A stretch of 14,678 bases of DNA from Erysipelotrichaceae bacterium (GCA_017511325.1 JAFWKS010000307.1:1-14678), one strand, 5' to 3'. Counted from the first letter of the stretch, positions 1 through 7,978 are shown. A program made the numbers and translations. The notes: a model not told the origin generated them from the sequence alone.

Positions 1-1251
1 CGGATATAAAGTGCCTGCGCCTTCCGAAAGCATGTTTCTCATTGTCTTCTCATAGATGGCTTCGCTCAGTTTGTTTAAAGGAAGCGTTGAGAAGAAAGCA
101 TCTTCAGCCTGCTGTTTAAGTTCGATGACTTCCATGGAATTTTCTACGCCGGTGGAGTAGATCGTTTCCATCTTTCTTGTGACCATGTCCGGGTTTTCAT
201 CGCACACCGTGATAAGAACGGAGGCGTTGTAAAAATCCTGTGACTCAAGGCCTTCCAGCAGATATGAATTGGCATAATATTTGCTTCTTGATTTGATGAA
301 TCCAACCGTGTTTTTGCCTGATTCAGTAGCATCGTTTTCAGAGATTGCAGCGTTATGGCTGAGCTTTCTTTGTGTCGTTTCTTTGTCCATTCTTCTTAGG
401 AAGATATCAACATCAACACCGATCTCTGAATTGATGAATATGCTCAGCCAGCCCGGCCAGGCTTCATTCGGATATCCTTCCGAAGTGATTATCATATAGC
501 CGTAATACATTCCGTCCACCAGGATCCTGTTGCCTGTATAGACGATACTTCTTGGAGATATATATTCCGTAGGCGGTATATATATGTTTGTATTGCCATA
601 GGCCGAGAAATACTTCTCCATTGTTTCTTCAAGGTTTCTGTCAAAGGAAATATACTGCGATTTCCTTCTGTTGAGCAGCGTATAGAGTATTTCCGCATGA
701 TGCAGATTATCGTCCCCTGTAACGACTTTGTTGCCCATTTTAACGAGGTTTCCGGCGATCCTTTCAGCAGTCTGGTTGAGCTGTCTTACAGCCTCAGAGT
801 AGTTCATTTTCTTCTTGCCGAAGAGTCCTGCCTTCTTGTCAAAGGAAACGACAATGAAGAACCTTCTTGTTACACCGTATCTTTGCGAATCTCTGAGCCT
901 TTGTTCATACTCTTCATTTATCAGGATACACTTCTCGTTTTTTTCTAATTGTTTGCTTTCCTCGATCTTGTCCAGCTGTTTGGAAATATTCGAAGGGAGC
1001 GCCACAGTTTTAAATTGTATATCCATCGGAGCAGATTTAAGCAGCGCAATAAACTGAGTGTAGATCTTGTTCTGATCACTTATTTTCTTTAAGAAAAACG
1101 GCGTCGGGATGACTTCGATGATCTTCACATATCTTTCATCCTTGGTGATGATTATGCCGTTTACTATTTCCCTGATCGGCGTGTCATGCTGCGTTGACTG
1201 TATCCTCTTTTTTGTTTTTAGCGGCTTTCTTTTTTCTTGAGAATAATCCAC
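1..1251 (-). CDS. virB4: VirB4-like conjugation ATPase, N-terminal part (runs off left edge)
   Basis: This is an open frame of 417 codons that is still open at base 1. It would be the cytoplasmic ATPase that powers a type IV secretion channel. The visible part is the N-terminal domain only: it opens with 'VDYSQEKRKPLKTKKRI', continues 'QSTQHDTPIREIVNGIII' and reaches 'LPLNKLSEAIYEKTMRN' then 'MLSEGAGTLYP', the block that usually precedes Walker A in Gram-positive VirB4/TraE proteins. Walker A and B would lie to the left of the window and cannot be checked. I chose GTG at 1249-1251 because a near-perfect Shine-Dalgarno (AAAGGAGGAGG, about 1257-1267) sits six bases before it. That places the first 68 bases inside the PrgI gene, in another frame. 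An ATG overlapping the PrgI stop (1185-1187) is closed after seven codons, so it is not the start. Position right after PrgI fits the usual PrgI-VirB4 order. The family call is by motif memory, not by search. Confidence 0.88.
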   Translation of the reverse strand, partial: MDYSQEKRKPLKTKKRIQSTQHDTPIREIVNGIIITKDERYVKIIEVIPTPFFLKKISDQNKIYTQFIALLKSAPMDIQFKTVALPSNISKQLDKIEESKQLEKNEKCILINEEYEQRLRDSQRYGVTRRFFIVVSFDKKAGLFGKKKMNYSEAVRQLNQTAERIAGNLVKMGNKVVTGDDNLHHAEILYTLLNRRKSQYISFDRNLEETMEKYFSAYGNTNIYIPPTEYISPRSIVYTGNRILVDGMYYGYMIITSEGYPNEAWPGWLSIFINSEIGVDVDIFLRRMDKETTQRKLSHNAAISENDATESGKNTVGFIKSRSKYYANSYLLEGLESQDFYNASVLITVCDENPDMVTRKMETIYSTGVENSMEVIELKQQAEDAFFSTLPLNKLSEAIYEKTMRNMLSEGAGTLYP

Positions 1252-1801
1252 GAAGTCCTCCTCCTTTCCGTTTTTCTTTCCTGTTTCCGTCCTGTTCATA
1301 ATCTTCATCATCAATGAAGATATATTCATCTTCTTCAAGACTGTATTCGTCAATCTTGGTAGCGGCGCTTATATTCATTTTCTTTTTGTATTTGCTGAAG
1401 AGCTCATTGATCTTATCTCTTGGCAAGACCTTTTGCGAATCGGCAACAACATCAATATACGGTGTTACCTTGGTTTTGACTTTGTTATTGTAAAGAGATA
1501 CTCTTCTGTGGAAATAGCTTTTGATCGCATAGCCGATCTGTTTGGTAACACAGGTTCCGTTGATTCCTTTTGTGAATAACGGGAACGTCAGAAGTACGAC
1601 CGCAAAAGCTATGTAGGTAGTTATTTGAGCGTTGAACCTTATGACAAAGTAGGAAACATAAAGCGAGATAATCACAAATACACCTGTGAATATCAGTGCT
1701 TCGGCAATGTTTCTGCCTTTGTAGTTATGGCCCATAAGCGTTATGCCGCTCTGGTAATTGACCGGGATCGGATAAAAATTTCTTGATTCATTCTGAGCCA
1801 T
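1184..1801 (-). CDS. PrgI-family / VirB3-like membrane protein of the T4SS
   Basis: A 205-residue protein with a short N-terminal segment ('YPIPVNYQSGITLMGHNYKG'), two adjacent hydrophobic helices at about residues 33-55 and 59-77, and a cytoplasmic tail that becomes very charged, ending in a Lys/Arg-rich stretch ('RGLFSRKKKAAKNKKED'). Small size, the paired helices near the N-terminus and the place directly before VirB4 are what is known of PrgI-type proteins, which sit in the membrane and contact the VirB4 ATPase. The start ATG at 1799-1801 has AGGAGG about seven bases upstream. The last 68 bases also encode the start of VirB4, whose ribosome site lies within codons for 'RKGGGLRG', so the two are probably translationally coupled. 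The tail beyond residue 120 is longer than the minimal family domain and I recognise nothing in it. Call is firm from context, moderate from sequence. Confidence 0.82.
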   Translation of the reverse strand: MAQNESRNFYPIPVNYQSGITLMGHNYKGRNIAEALIFTGVFVIISLYVSYFVIRFNAQITTYIAFAVVLLTFPLFTKGINGTCVTKQIGYAIKSYFHRRVSLYNNKVKTKVTPYIDVVADSQKVLPRDKINELFSKYKKKMNISAATKIDEYSLEEDEYIFIDDEDYEQDGNRKEKRKGGGLRGLFSRKKKAAKNKKEDTVNAA

Positions 1802-1821
1802 TAATTTTCCTCCTGTAGTTT

Positions 1822-1850
1822 AAAAAGTCTGGGCACCTGGGTGCCCAGAA
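1822..1850 (-). terminator. Hairpin after the OB-fold gene; 29-bp sequence duplicated at 7979-8007
   Basis: A stem of TCTGGGCACC and GGTGCCCAGA (1828-1849, two-base loop if fully paired, more likely nine pairs with a four-base loop). Read on the minus strand it is followed by CTTTTT, so it can act as an intrinsic terminator between the OB-fold gene (ends 1861) and prgI (starts 1801). Including the flanking AAAAAG and GAA, 28 of 29 bases match a second copy upstream of the transfer operon. Confidence 0.75.
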
Positions 1851-1860
1851 CTGAAATAAT

Positions 1861-3108
1861 TTAATATTTTAACGCAAGACCGATAACAAACGTCGGCTTG
1901 ATTTCGGTGACTCTGACAGATACACGATCACCTTTGATAAGCTTTTCATTGCCTCTGACAAGATCCTGTTTAACAGATGCCTGAACACCATTTTTGAGAG
2001 TGATCTTATAGGTATTGTCTTTAGGATTGAACTTGTCAACGTAGCCAAGATATGAAGAGCCGATCATCATGGAATTGATCATCTTGTTGATGTCTTTTAA
2101 TCTGCCTGTAACGGCAATATAGTTGTCGTCTGGATAGATCTTTCTGATCCTGACTTTGATCTTGTCGCCGGTCTGAACGACATCTTCGCAGTTCTCGACC
2201 GGTTCATCTGACAGGTTATGAGCATCGACTGATGACTCTACGCCAAGACATTCGATACGCACTCTGTCAGGTCTGACTGTCAGAACATTAGCTGTTGTAA
2301 TGGCATCGACTTCGACTTTATATTCGCTGTTCTTGCCGAAGTAGATCTCTCTGAGTTTTTCCATGGCCTCGATCCTAGATGCGAACACATTAGGTTCATA
2401 TTCACCTTCAAAATAGCCGTCTTCGATCATATCTCTGGAAACGGCTTTAATGATGAAACAAATCCTTGCGCCGTTGTAATACTGGCCTCTGTCTTTTCTT
2501 CTCTTGTATTTGCACTGCTTGCCTTCAGGGGCAAATTCAGGCAGAGAATTATAGTCGCTGCCAAGATTGTAATTCTTCTCGAAGAACACCTGATCAGGGA
2601 TCTGGATTCTGATGCCGTTATACATGACAGACATAATTACATGACCTGCTAAAGGCCCGACACCGTCATCTACACCGTAGACTTCGCCCCACAGGATCTG
2701 CTTCTTTTCCATGAATTCCTTAAGGTCTTCAAGGGTTGCGATTTCCTTTTCGTCATTGATATCAAGGGATGGAATCTCCTTCATTTCATTCTGCTTGATT
2801 TCATCTGATTTGACGCCCGGAACATCCTGGGAGATCGTTTTCTTAGGTGACCTCTTAATGATCGGTTCGTTGTTTTTTGGCTTGTTGTCAGCTTTTTTCT
2901 TCTCCGGAGCCTTCTTTTTCTTGGCTAATTCCTTTTCGTCGATCTCTGCTGGAACAACAGCCTCTGCAACTGTTTCTTCCTTGGCCGGTGCTTTCTTCTT
3001 TTCCGGTTCTTTTTTTACTTCTTTGATCTCTTGTTTTGTTTCGTTTTTCTTGCTGGCTCTGTTGATAATAGGCTTAGAGTCATCTTCAATGGTTTTCTTT
3101 TTAGGCAT
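1861..3108 (-). CDS. Lys-rich protein with tandem OB/S1-like units, in the T4SS operon
   Basis: A 415-residue protein with no signal peptide or membrane helix. Residues 1-125 are low-complexity, alternating Lys-rich and Glu-rich runs ('KKKKAPEKKKADNKPKNN'), likely disordered. The rest reads as up to three OB/S1-type units: about 138-222 (ends 'GARICFIIKAVSRD'), about 262-337 ('GDKIKVRIRKIYPDDNYIAV') and about 350-415 ('GYVDKF...VQASVKQDL...IKGDRVSVRVTEIKP'). The last is the clearest, with the S1 pattern of a short beta-barrel ending in 'kGD.V.V.V..I'. S1 domains usually bind RNA or ssDNA, so a nucleic-acid-binding role in transfer or in regulation of the operon is an inference. The start at 3108 has AAAGGAGG seven bases upstream. 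It lies between the CHAP hydrolase and PrgI genes with hairpins on both sides. It is not one of the standard VirB components and I do not know a characterised equivalent. Confidence 0.7.
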   Translation of the reverse strand: MPKKKTIEDDSKPIINRASKKNETKQEIKEVKKEPEKKKAPAKEETVAEAVVPAEIDEKELAKKKKAPEKKKADNKPKNNEPIIKRSPKKTISQDVPGVKSDEIKQNEMKEIPSLDINDEKEIATLEDLKEFMEKKQILWGEVYGVDDGVGPLAGHVIMSVMYNGIRIQIPDQVFFEKNYNLGSDYNSLPEFAPEGKQCKYKRRKDRGQYYNGARICFIIKAVSRDMIEDGYFEGEYEPNVFASRIEAMEKLREIYFGKNSEYKVEVDAITTANVLTVRPDRVRIECLGVESSVDAHNLSDEPVENCEDVVQTGDKIKVRIRKIYPDDNYIAVTGRLKDINKMINSMMIGSSYLGYVDKFNPKDNTYKITLKNGVQASVKQDLVRGNEKLIKGDRVSVRVTEIKPTFVIGLALKY

Positions 3109-3144
3109 TGTTAAGCCTCCTTTCGTAAAATTTATTCAATTAAA

Positions 3145-3168
3145 AGGCGTCTGAACAATCAGACGCCT
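3145..3168 (-). terminator. Intercistronic hairpin between CHAP and OB-fold genes
   Basis: A perfect 10-bp stem (AGGCGTCTGA / TCAGACGCCT) with a four-base loop. On the minus strand it is followed by only TTTT and an AT-rich stretch, then within about 20 bases by the ribosome site of the next gene. Partial terminator or RNA-processing/stabilising hairpin. Confidence 0.65.
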
Positions 3169-3193
3169 GATAATTTTGAGCTGTTCTCAGCGG

Positions 3194-4852
3194 TTACGGT
3201 GTTGCGGCCTGCAGCCTTCCGCCTACGCTGTTATTTAAGGTGTTGATATCTATCGTGTAAATAGATATACCGCCTCTGTGGTTTCTGTTTGCATCGGCAA
3301 TCGTAATATTATTGCCATCTCTGGCAATGACCATCATGGTATGGCCATGGACTGTTCCATCATATGCCGGTCTGCTCAGGACCGTTCCGGCCCTTATGTC
3401 ATTGAAGCTTCCCGACCATCCTTGAGACTGTAAAACCGATGCTCCGTTAATTCCATCGCAGTTTGGATATCTGTTTGATCCGTATATTTTATATGTCATA
3501 TAGCTGACAAATTCGGTACATTGCAGATATGTACTGCCTGAATTAAGAATCAATCCCGAGTTTTGTAGGGCCCTTATTTCGACACACATTTCGTCGTAAC
3601 TTGATAATCCAAGAAAATCCAGAAGTTCCGTTACGTCGCCCTGAATAAGATCAGGATAGAAGAAACCGCCGATGATGTGTCCGTCTATATAATCGCCATA
3701 CGGGCTGCTGAACATTGCTCTGTAATAGATTTCTTCAAGATCCAGAGTCTGAATCATGTTCATGAATTTGAACGAGAGAGTATCGTCATAATTCGTTCTG
3801 GCATCACCATAGGTTATATCGGAATTATCGACTTCATATTGCAGAAAATTATCAATTTCACTTTCTCTGATGTTGTATGTATCAAGATAGATAACATTTC
3901 TGAAGCTGTATTCTTTCCCGCTGCCGATTGTCCTGACATGGTTTATTTCAACAATATTTCCTGATGGCCCGCCCGGCTCAGCCTGACCTATGAAGATATG
4001 ATCCTCATATTCATAAACCGGCGGAGTCGGAACGCATGTTTCTGCGTCCGGATCATCATTCTGCCACGAAGGCGTCTCATCGACCGGACAAGTAATTTCC
4101 GGCTGAACTTCGATCTTATAGCGGTATAGTTCGACTTTTACTTTGCTAAAGCCAAGCTCACTGAGGCTTTTTGGGGAGCTTAATGTATAGTCGGTCTCTC
4201 TTAATTCCTGATAAAAATCAGCGGATTCGACCGATTCGTAACGCGTTCCTTCCTCTGCAGTAGAACCAAAAATCGTCCTGGCGTGACCGGTTAAAACCTC
4301 GTAGTCCGCTTCACCGAGCTGCGAGTTGATGGATGAATAATAAACTGTCGCAATCTTGGACAGATCTTCGAGTGATGGCGTTACATCCACCACCAGGTCT
4401 ACATGGCATTTGTCATTGGAATATCTGATATACCCCTTCTGGCTCTGCCCGAAATAGGTATCGTTGTGATAGGTGTCAGGAATATAAACCTGGCTGCTGT
4501 TATTGATGTTTATGGCACATCCGTATTCCGATCCATACTTGGCATTGATATCGTTGATCATAAGACTGTAGCCCTTCCTGACTTCGCTGTTATATTCCTG
4601 TTTCAGAACATCAAAGACATTGTCATAGATCTGATCGACATTGCTGCTGTTTAAAAGATCGGCTGTAAATCCCGAATCAAAAAGCATTAACAGTATAAAG
4701 ACAATAGCAACGAGCGCTCCTCCTCCGGACAGGATAAAAGGGGTTCCGCTGCTCACCAGCAACGAACCCCCTCCGGCTGCTTTTTTTGCAACACTTAAAT
4801 TCTTTCCGAGAAGTTTGAAATCGTTGTCCTGAGAATTAAAATTCATTGCCAT
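3194..4852 (-). CDS. Membrane-anchored CHAP-domain peptidoglycan hydrolase of the T4SS (VirB1-like role)
   Basis: A 552-residue protein with a cytoplasmic start, one hydrophobic segment at about residues 38-59 ('ALVAIVFILLMLF'), a long extracellular middle region and a C-terminal CHAP domain from about residue 435. Catalytic residues visible are Cys445 in 'LQCTEFV', His504 in 'VHGHTMMV' and an Asp/Asn site in 'IADANRN'. CHAP enzymes cut peptidoglycan peptide bonds or act as amidases; in Gram-positive conjugation operons such a protein opens the wall for the channel. The middle (about 70-430) shows no domain I recognise; it has a Pro-rich insert with two Cys ('CPVDETPSW', 'CVPTPPV') that could form a disulfide. 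The start ATG at 4850-4852 is only three bases after the VirB6 stop, with a weak GGGG ribosome site inside the end of that gene, so translation is probably coupled. A second ATG two codons on is possible. Confidence 0.88.
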   Translation of the reverse strand: MAMNFNSQDNDFKLLGKNLSVAKKAAGGGSLLVSSGTPFILSGGGALVAIVFILLMLFDSGFTADLLNSSNVDQIYDNVFDVLKQEYNSEVRKGYSLMINDINAKYGSEYGCAININNSSQVYIPDTYHNDTYFGQSQKGYIRYSNDKCHVDLVVDVTPSLEDLSKIATVYYSSINSQLGEADYEVLTGHARTIFGSTAEEGTRYESVESADFYQELRETDYTLSSPKSLSELGFSKVKVELYRYKIEVQPEITCPVDETPSWQNDDPDAETCVPTPPVYEYEDHIFIGQAEPGGPSGNIVEINHVRTIGSGKEYSFRNVIYLDTYNIRESEIDNFLQYEVDNSDITYGDARTNYDDTLSFKFMNMIQTLDLEEIYYRAMFSSPYGDYIDGHIIGGFFYPDLIQGDVTELLDFLGLSSYDEMCVEIRALQNSGLILNSGSTYLQCTEFVSYMTYKIYGSNRYPNCDGINGASVLQSQGWSGSFNDIRAGTVLSRPAYDGTVHGHTMMVIARDGNNITIADANRNHRGGISIYTIDINTLNNSVGGRLQAATP

Positions 4853-4855
4853 GAT

Positions 4856-7303
4856 TTATTCCCCGCTTTCGTTTTCATCTATGTCCTCTCCATAATCAAT
4901 TCCTTTTGATTCTTTGTCGAAGCGATTGGAATCGTTATCTCCTTTGATTTCGTTATTTACATCATCAGAATCATCCATATCGTTGCCCATCAGATAAGAA
5001 GAAAGTTCGTCTTCTCTTGAGGACCTAGCTTCACGGTATTCAAAGTATGAATTTGTGCCATCGGCATATCCTGAACCCATACCGATCTGCTCACCACTGA
5101 CATCAAACAGAGCGCTGCCCTGTCTGAGCTCCGGAGCGCCATCCATAGGAATAGCGATTGTCTTTGTATCAACAGCTCCGCGCTCATTAGTGACTTTAGC
5201 CTGGGCAAGCACATATCTGTTGCCGTCACTGTCATGGGCGATATCTACTGGTTTATCTGTACCTTCAACACTTTTGCCGTATTTTTTGGCGATGGTGTCA
5301 TTAACGACAGAGTCCATAAATTTATTGCCTGTTTTAACGGACTGACTGTTTTTCAGCAGGCTGGCTGATGCGACAGGGTTATCTTTCTTGGCCTGTTCAT
5401 ATTGTGCTTTGGCACTGTCAAGATTGGATTTTGACTCTTTAACAGCGCTAAGTTTATCATCATAGCCAATCTGCTGCTTATAGCTGTTGACAGCATCCTG
5501 CCTGGTTTGAGCATTGGCGTTTTTCCTTGCCTCATATTGGTTAGAGGTGTCCTTAATGCCTTTTTCATAGTCTCTTTTTGCGCTTTGCTCAGCGTTTTTA
5601 AGAACGCTCTTGGCATCTTTGGATGTCGTATCACCGTATTTGCCTTTAAGTTCTTCATGCAGTGTGCCCATAGCATCATTTCTGTTCTGTTTCAGCTTGT
5701 CAGCTTCAGCGGTGTATTCTTCTTTTGACATTTCGCCCTTCTTTTCATTAAGGTCTTTCATGCCTTTGTTGTATTCATCGCTGATCTGATTGAGTCTGCC
5801 GTAATCGGTATTTATATCGCTCATTTTCTCGCCGTAATCATTGTCGAGAGCTGCTTTTGCACTGTCGAAGTCTTTCTTTGCTTCGAGATTATCTGCCTGT
5901 TCGGTCTGTCTGAATCCGCTTTCAGCTTGGCCGAGTGATTTATCGGCATCATTGAATTCTGACAGCGCCGCCTGATGATCTGCGTCTAAAGCCATAACAT
6001 TCTGTTCCGCTTCACTCAGACTGCCCAAAGACTGCATGGAATCGGAATCTATAGGCCCAAGTCCTGCATCGCCCATTCCCATCTTCATCATAGATTTGCC
6101 GCCTTGTTCCATAGCTCCGCCGACGGCTTTGAATCCGCCGCCTACAGCATTGCCAAAGGCTTTTGCAATAGGTTGGGCCATTCTCGCCTGGGCTGCTAAA
6201 CCGGCTACTCCTGCCATGAATGATCTGGCCAGATCCCCAGTCGGCATCGTTCTGAAACCTACCATATTAAACAGTTTTTCAGAGTTTTTGGACAGGTTGA
6301 AGCATATCGTCGCCATTATGGTAAACATATATCGCATTTCATCTGAGGATGTACTGCCGAGCATGAATTTCCAGGCAATCTGGATAAAAAACATGGATAC
6401 GGTAATACCAAGGCTTTGCTGAAGTATGCCTTTTATCCATTCTTTGAATGAATCGGATGTTTCATCATTTACGGCCAAAGCAATAAACGGCGCTCCGACG
6501 TATGTATAGAAAATAAAGGTTATATATCTTTCAAGATATGACAGCAGACATTGGAACATAGATAAAGACAGGCTTGTGATAAGTATTGCCTGTGTTATGT
6601 ACATGACATCGCCTTCATCAAATTTGCCTTTTCGGGCCACGCTCATTACTTCCCTGACAATAACAAAAGGCGCCCAATCCGTATTGTCCAAGTCAATATT
6701 TGCCGCTTTTTGCAGCGTGCTGAACACACTGTTTCCAAGGGAATTTATTATCTGCTGGAAAAGCCTGAAATAAACGCCCATAAATGATTTCCAGGTAAAT
6801 AACAGAACGCCAACTGCAAAGATCTTTATGATGATTTTAGCTGGGCTCATGGCCTTGTCCCCGGTCAGCGGAGCAAATATCATCTTATAAACAGCCAGAA
6901 GCATTGAAGCAGCGAATAATCCGCCGGCAATCGCATCAAGCGTTGCGGTGAGCGGTGCCATATGTTCAATGATCTCCTGTGTGACATTTCCACTGTTCAT
7001 ATTTGCCCAGTTCTGGTACTTTCCTACCAGTTCCGTAAGGAAACTTACGATATTGCCGATAATAGGAGTTGATGCAATACTGGACGCTGCGGGAAAGAAG
7101 TTAAAATTCACCAGAAACGATGAATCCATCAGGGTAACAAACATCGTTATACAGGCCTGGAAAAGCAATATCGGGATCACGCCGATCAGATACCACAGCA
7201 ATTCGAGCATGGCAACTTTAGAAACAAGGCCTGCAATACCTTTCATTATCGAACCGGCCAAGGCGGTTACTGCACCTATTATTGCTAACGTAACAGGATC
7301 CAT
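4856..7303 (-). CDS. VirB6/TrbL-like polytopic channel protein with long charged coiled C-terminal tail
   Basis: An 815-residue protein. Residues 1 to about 345 hold about seven or eight hydrophobic helices (for example near 4-30, 34-60, 117-140, 155-175, 235-260 and 295-320), as in the VirB6/TrbL inner-membrane channel components. Residues about 365-405 are Gly/Ala/Met-rich ('GNAVGGGFKAVGGAMEQGG'). From about 430 to 640 the sequence is Lys/Asp/Glu/Gln/Ala-rich with heptad-like character, probably coiled coil, followed by a short folded-looking part and a strongly acidic end ('DIDENESGE'). The tail is about half the protein and I recognise no domain in it. The start ATG at 7301-7303 has AGAAAGGAGG eight bases upstream. 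It follows the pilin gene across a hairpin terminator and is nearly fused to the CHAP gene. Membrane topology and operon place support the call; sequence identity to a named family is not proven. Confidence 0.82.
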   Translation of the reverse strand: MDPVTLAIIGAVTALAGSIMKGIAGLVSKVAMLELLWYLIGVIPILLFQACITMFVTLMDSSFLVNFNFFPAASSIASTPIIGNIVSFLTELVGKYQNWANMNSGNVTQEIIEHMAPLTATLDAIAGGLFAASMLLAVYKMIFAPLTGDKAMSPAKIIIKIFAVGVLLFTWKSFMGVYFRLFQQIINSLGNSVFSTLQKAANIDLDNTDWAPFVIVREVMSVARKGKFDEGDVMYITQAILITSLSLSMFQCLLSYLERYITFIFYTYVGAPFIALAVNDETSDSFKEWIKGILQQSLGITVSMFFIQIAWKFMLGSTSSDEMRYMFTIMATICFNLSKNSEKLFNMVGFRTMPTGDLARSFMAGVAGLAAQARMAQPIAKAFGNAVGGGFKAVGGAMEQGGKSMMKMGMGDAGLGPIDSDSMQSLGSLSEAEQNVMALDADHQAALSEFNDADKSLGQAESGFRQTEQADNLEAKKDFDSAKAALDNDYGEKMSDINTDYGRLNQISDEYNKGMKDLNEKKGEMSKEEYTAEADKLKQNRNDAMGTLHEELKGKYGDTTSKDAKSVLKNAEQSAKRDYEKGIKDTSNQYEARKNANAQTRQDAVNSYKQQIGYDDKLSAVKESKSNLDSAKAQYEQAKKDNPVASASLLKNSQSVKTGNKFMDSVVNDTIAKKYGKSVEGTDKPVDIAHDSDGNRYVLAQAKVTNERGAVDTKTIAIPMDGAPELRQGSALFDVSGEQIGMGSGYADGTNSYFEYREARSSREDELSSYLMGNDMDDSDDVNNEIKGDNDSNRFDKESKGIDYGEDIDENESGE

Positions 7304-7330
7304 ATTTTTCCCTCCTTTCTATTTGGTTTT

Positions 7331-7378
7331 TTAAAAAAATAACCCACCATCATATATATGAGACGGTGGGTTATATGG
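7331..7378 (-). terminator. Terminator between pilin and VirB6-like genes
   Basis: Stem ATAACCCACC (7339-7348) and GGTGGGTTAT (7365-7374) with a 16-base loop that is itself partly self-complementary (TCATATATATGA). On the minus strand it is followed by a run of seven T. Transcripts starting upstream of the pilin would partly stop here, which would give more pilin than channel protein. Confidence 0.8.
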
Positions 7379-7395
7379 TTTTTGATGATTTCAAA

Positions 7396-7647
7396 TTAGT
7401 TATTAATATCGATATCATCTAAATTGACTTTACCGCCGATCCTTTCAACTGCAACCATGATTGCATTGGCCGCAAAAACAATAACCATACCAATAAGTAT
7501 TCTGATGAACCATGATTTAGCCTGAGATGCACTCTGCTGATCGGAGGCAGTGGCGTATTTGAAGCCGCAGAAAATAAGTGCTAAAGCGCCTATACCGGAA
7601 CCCCAAGTAAGAGCCACATTTACTAAAGATTTAAAGACACCAGCCAT
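7396..7647 (-). CDS. VirB2-like T4SS pilin subunit
   Basis: An 83-residue hydrophobic protein: helix about 13-30 ('WGSGIGALALIFCGFKYA'), a polar turn ('TASDQQSASQAKSW') and helix about 47-66 ('FIRILIGMVIVFAANAIM'), then a short acidic end. Two helices joined by a short polar loop with a 'GFKYATAS' motif is the pattern of VirB2-type pilins and the small T4SS pilin family of Gram-positive elements. It is probably the major surface or channel filament subunit. I start at ATG 7645-7647, with AAAGGAG nine bases upstream, and not at the upstream in-frame ATG (7728), whose extra 27 residues ('MFEKLHYLYFFMQSLDFF') have no ribosome site and overlap leader signals. It is the first gene of the transfer operon. 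Confidence 0.82.
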   Translation of the reverse strand: MAGVFKSLVNVALTWGSGIGALALIFCGFKYATASDQQSASQAKSWFIRILIGMVIVFAANAIMVAVERIGGKVNLDDIDINN

Positions 7648-7735
7648 TAGATATTTCTCCTTTCTTTTCTTAATAAAAAAATCGAGACTTTGCATAAAAA
7701 AATAAAGATAATGCAATTTCTCGAACAAGATATTT

Positions 7736-7753
7736 TAGAGGTTAAAACCTCTA
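7736..7753. promoter_or_regulatory. Inverted repeat in the leader of the pilin gene
   Basis: TAGAGGTT and AACCTCTA are separated by two bases. If the -10 candidate at 7759-7764 is used, this repeat lies at the very 5' end of the transcript, where it could be an operator or a 5' stabilising hairpin. Another shorter inverted repeat (TTGCAT 7690-7695 / ATGCAA 7711-7716) follows. Confidence 0.45.
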
Positions 7754-7758
7754 TCATC

Positions 7759-7764
7759 ATTATA
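7759..7764 (-). promoter_or_regulatory. Candidate -10 box of the transfer operon promoter
   Basis: TATAAT on the minus strand, within TGTTATATAAT, about 110 bases upstream of the pilin start. There is no convincing -35 box at the expected distance, so if real the promoter would need an activator, for which the repeat array further upstream is a possible binding region. Confidence 0.3.
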
Positions 7765-7885
7765 TAACATGGCCTCATAGTACATCTGTGCTTTTTTCCG
7801 CGAGGGATGGATCATAATGTTGCTTTTTGCTTGTGTTTTTTTACAACTATAATTGAAATGTGACAATTGATTTGAAATGAGAGCG

Positions 7886-7907
7886 AAATTTTGTCTGGGC
7901 AAAATTT
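7886..7907. repeat. Short inverted repeat inside the direct-repeat array
   Basis: AAATTTTG and CAAAATTT are perfect arms around the six-base loop TCTGGG. The 3' arm overlaps the start of a direct-repeat copy. Confidence 0.5.
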
Positions 7908-7978
7908 ACAACCATTTTGAAATGAGATAAGAAATTTTCGTTTTCAGCGATGTAAAGTTTACAACTATTTTGAAATGA

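Noticed and set aside
1185..1187. ATG overlapping the PrgI stop as the VirB4 start
   Set aside because: That frame meets TAG after seven codons.
2711..3154. 147-residue hydrophobic plus-strand frame antisense to the Lys-rich arm
   Set aside because: Hydrophobic Ser/Phe/Leu composition is what the complement of Lys/Glu-rich codons gives; no ribosome site or promoter.
6036..6422. 128-residue plus-strand frames antisense to the VirB6-like gene (also 6948-7334)
   Set aside because: Mirror of membrane-protein codons in a gene with a strong sense-strand case; no translation signals.
7648..7728. Longer pilin start at 7728
   Set aside because: No ribosome site; the ATG at 7647 has AAAGGAG and gives a normal small pilin.
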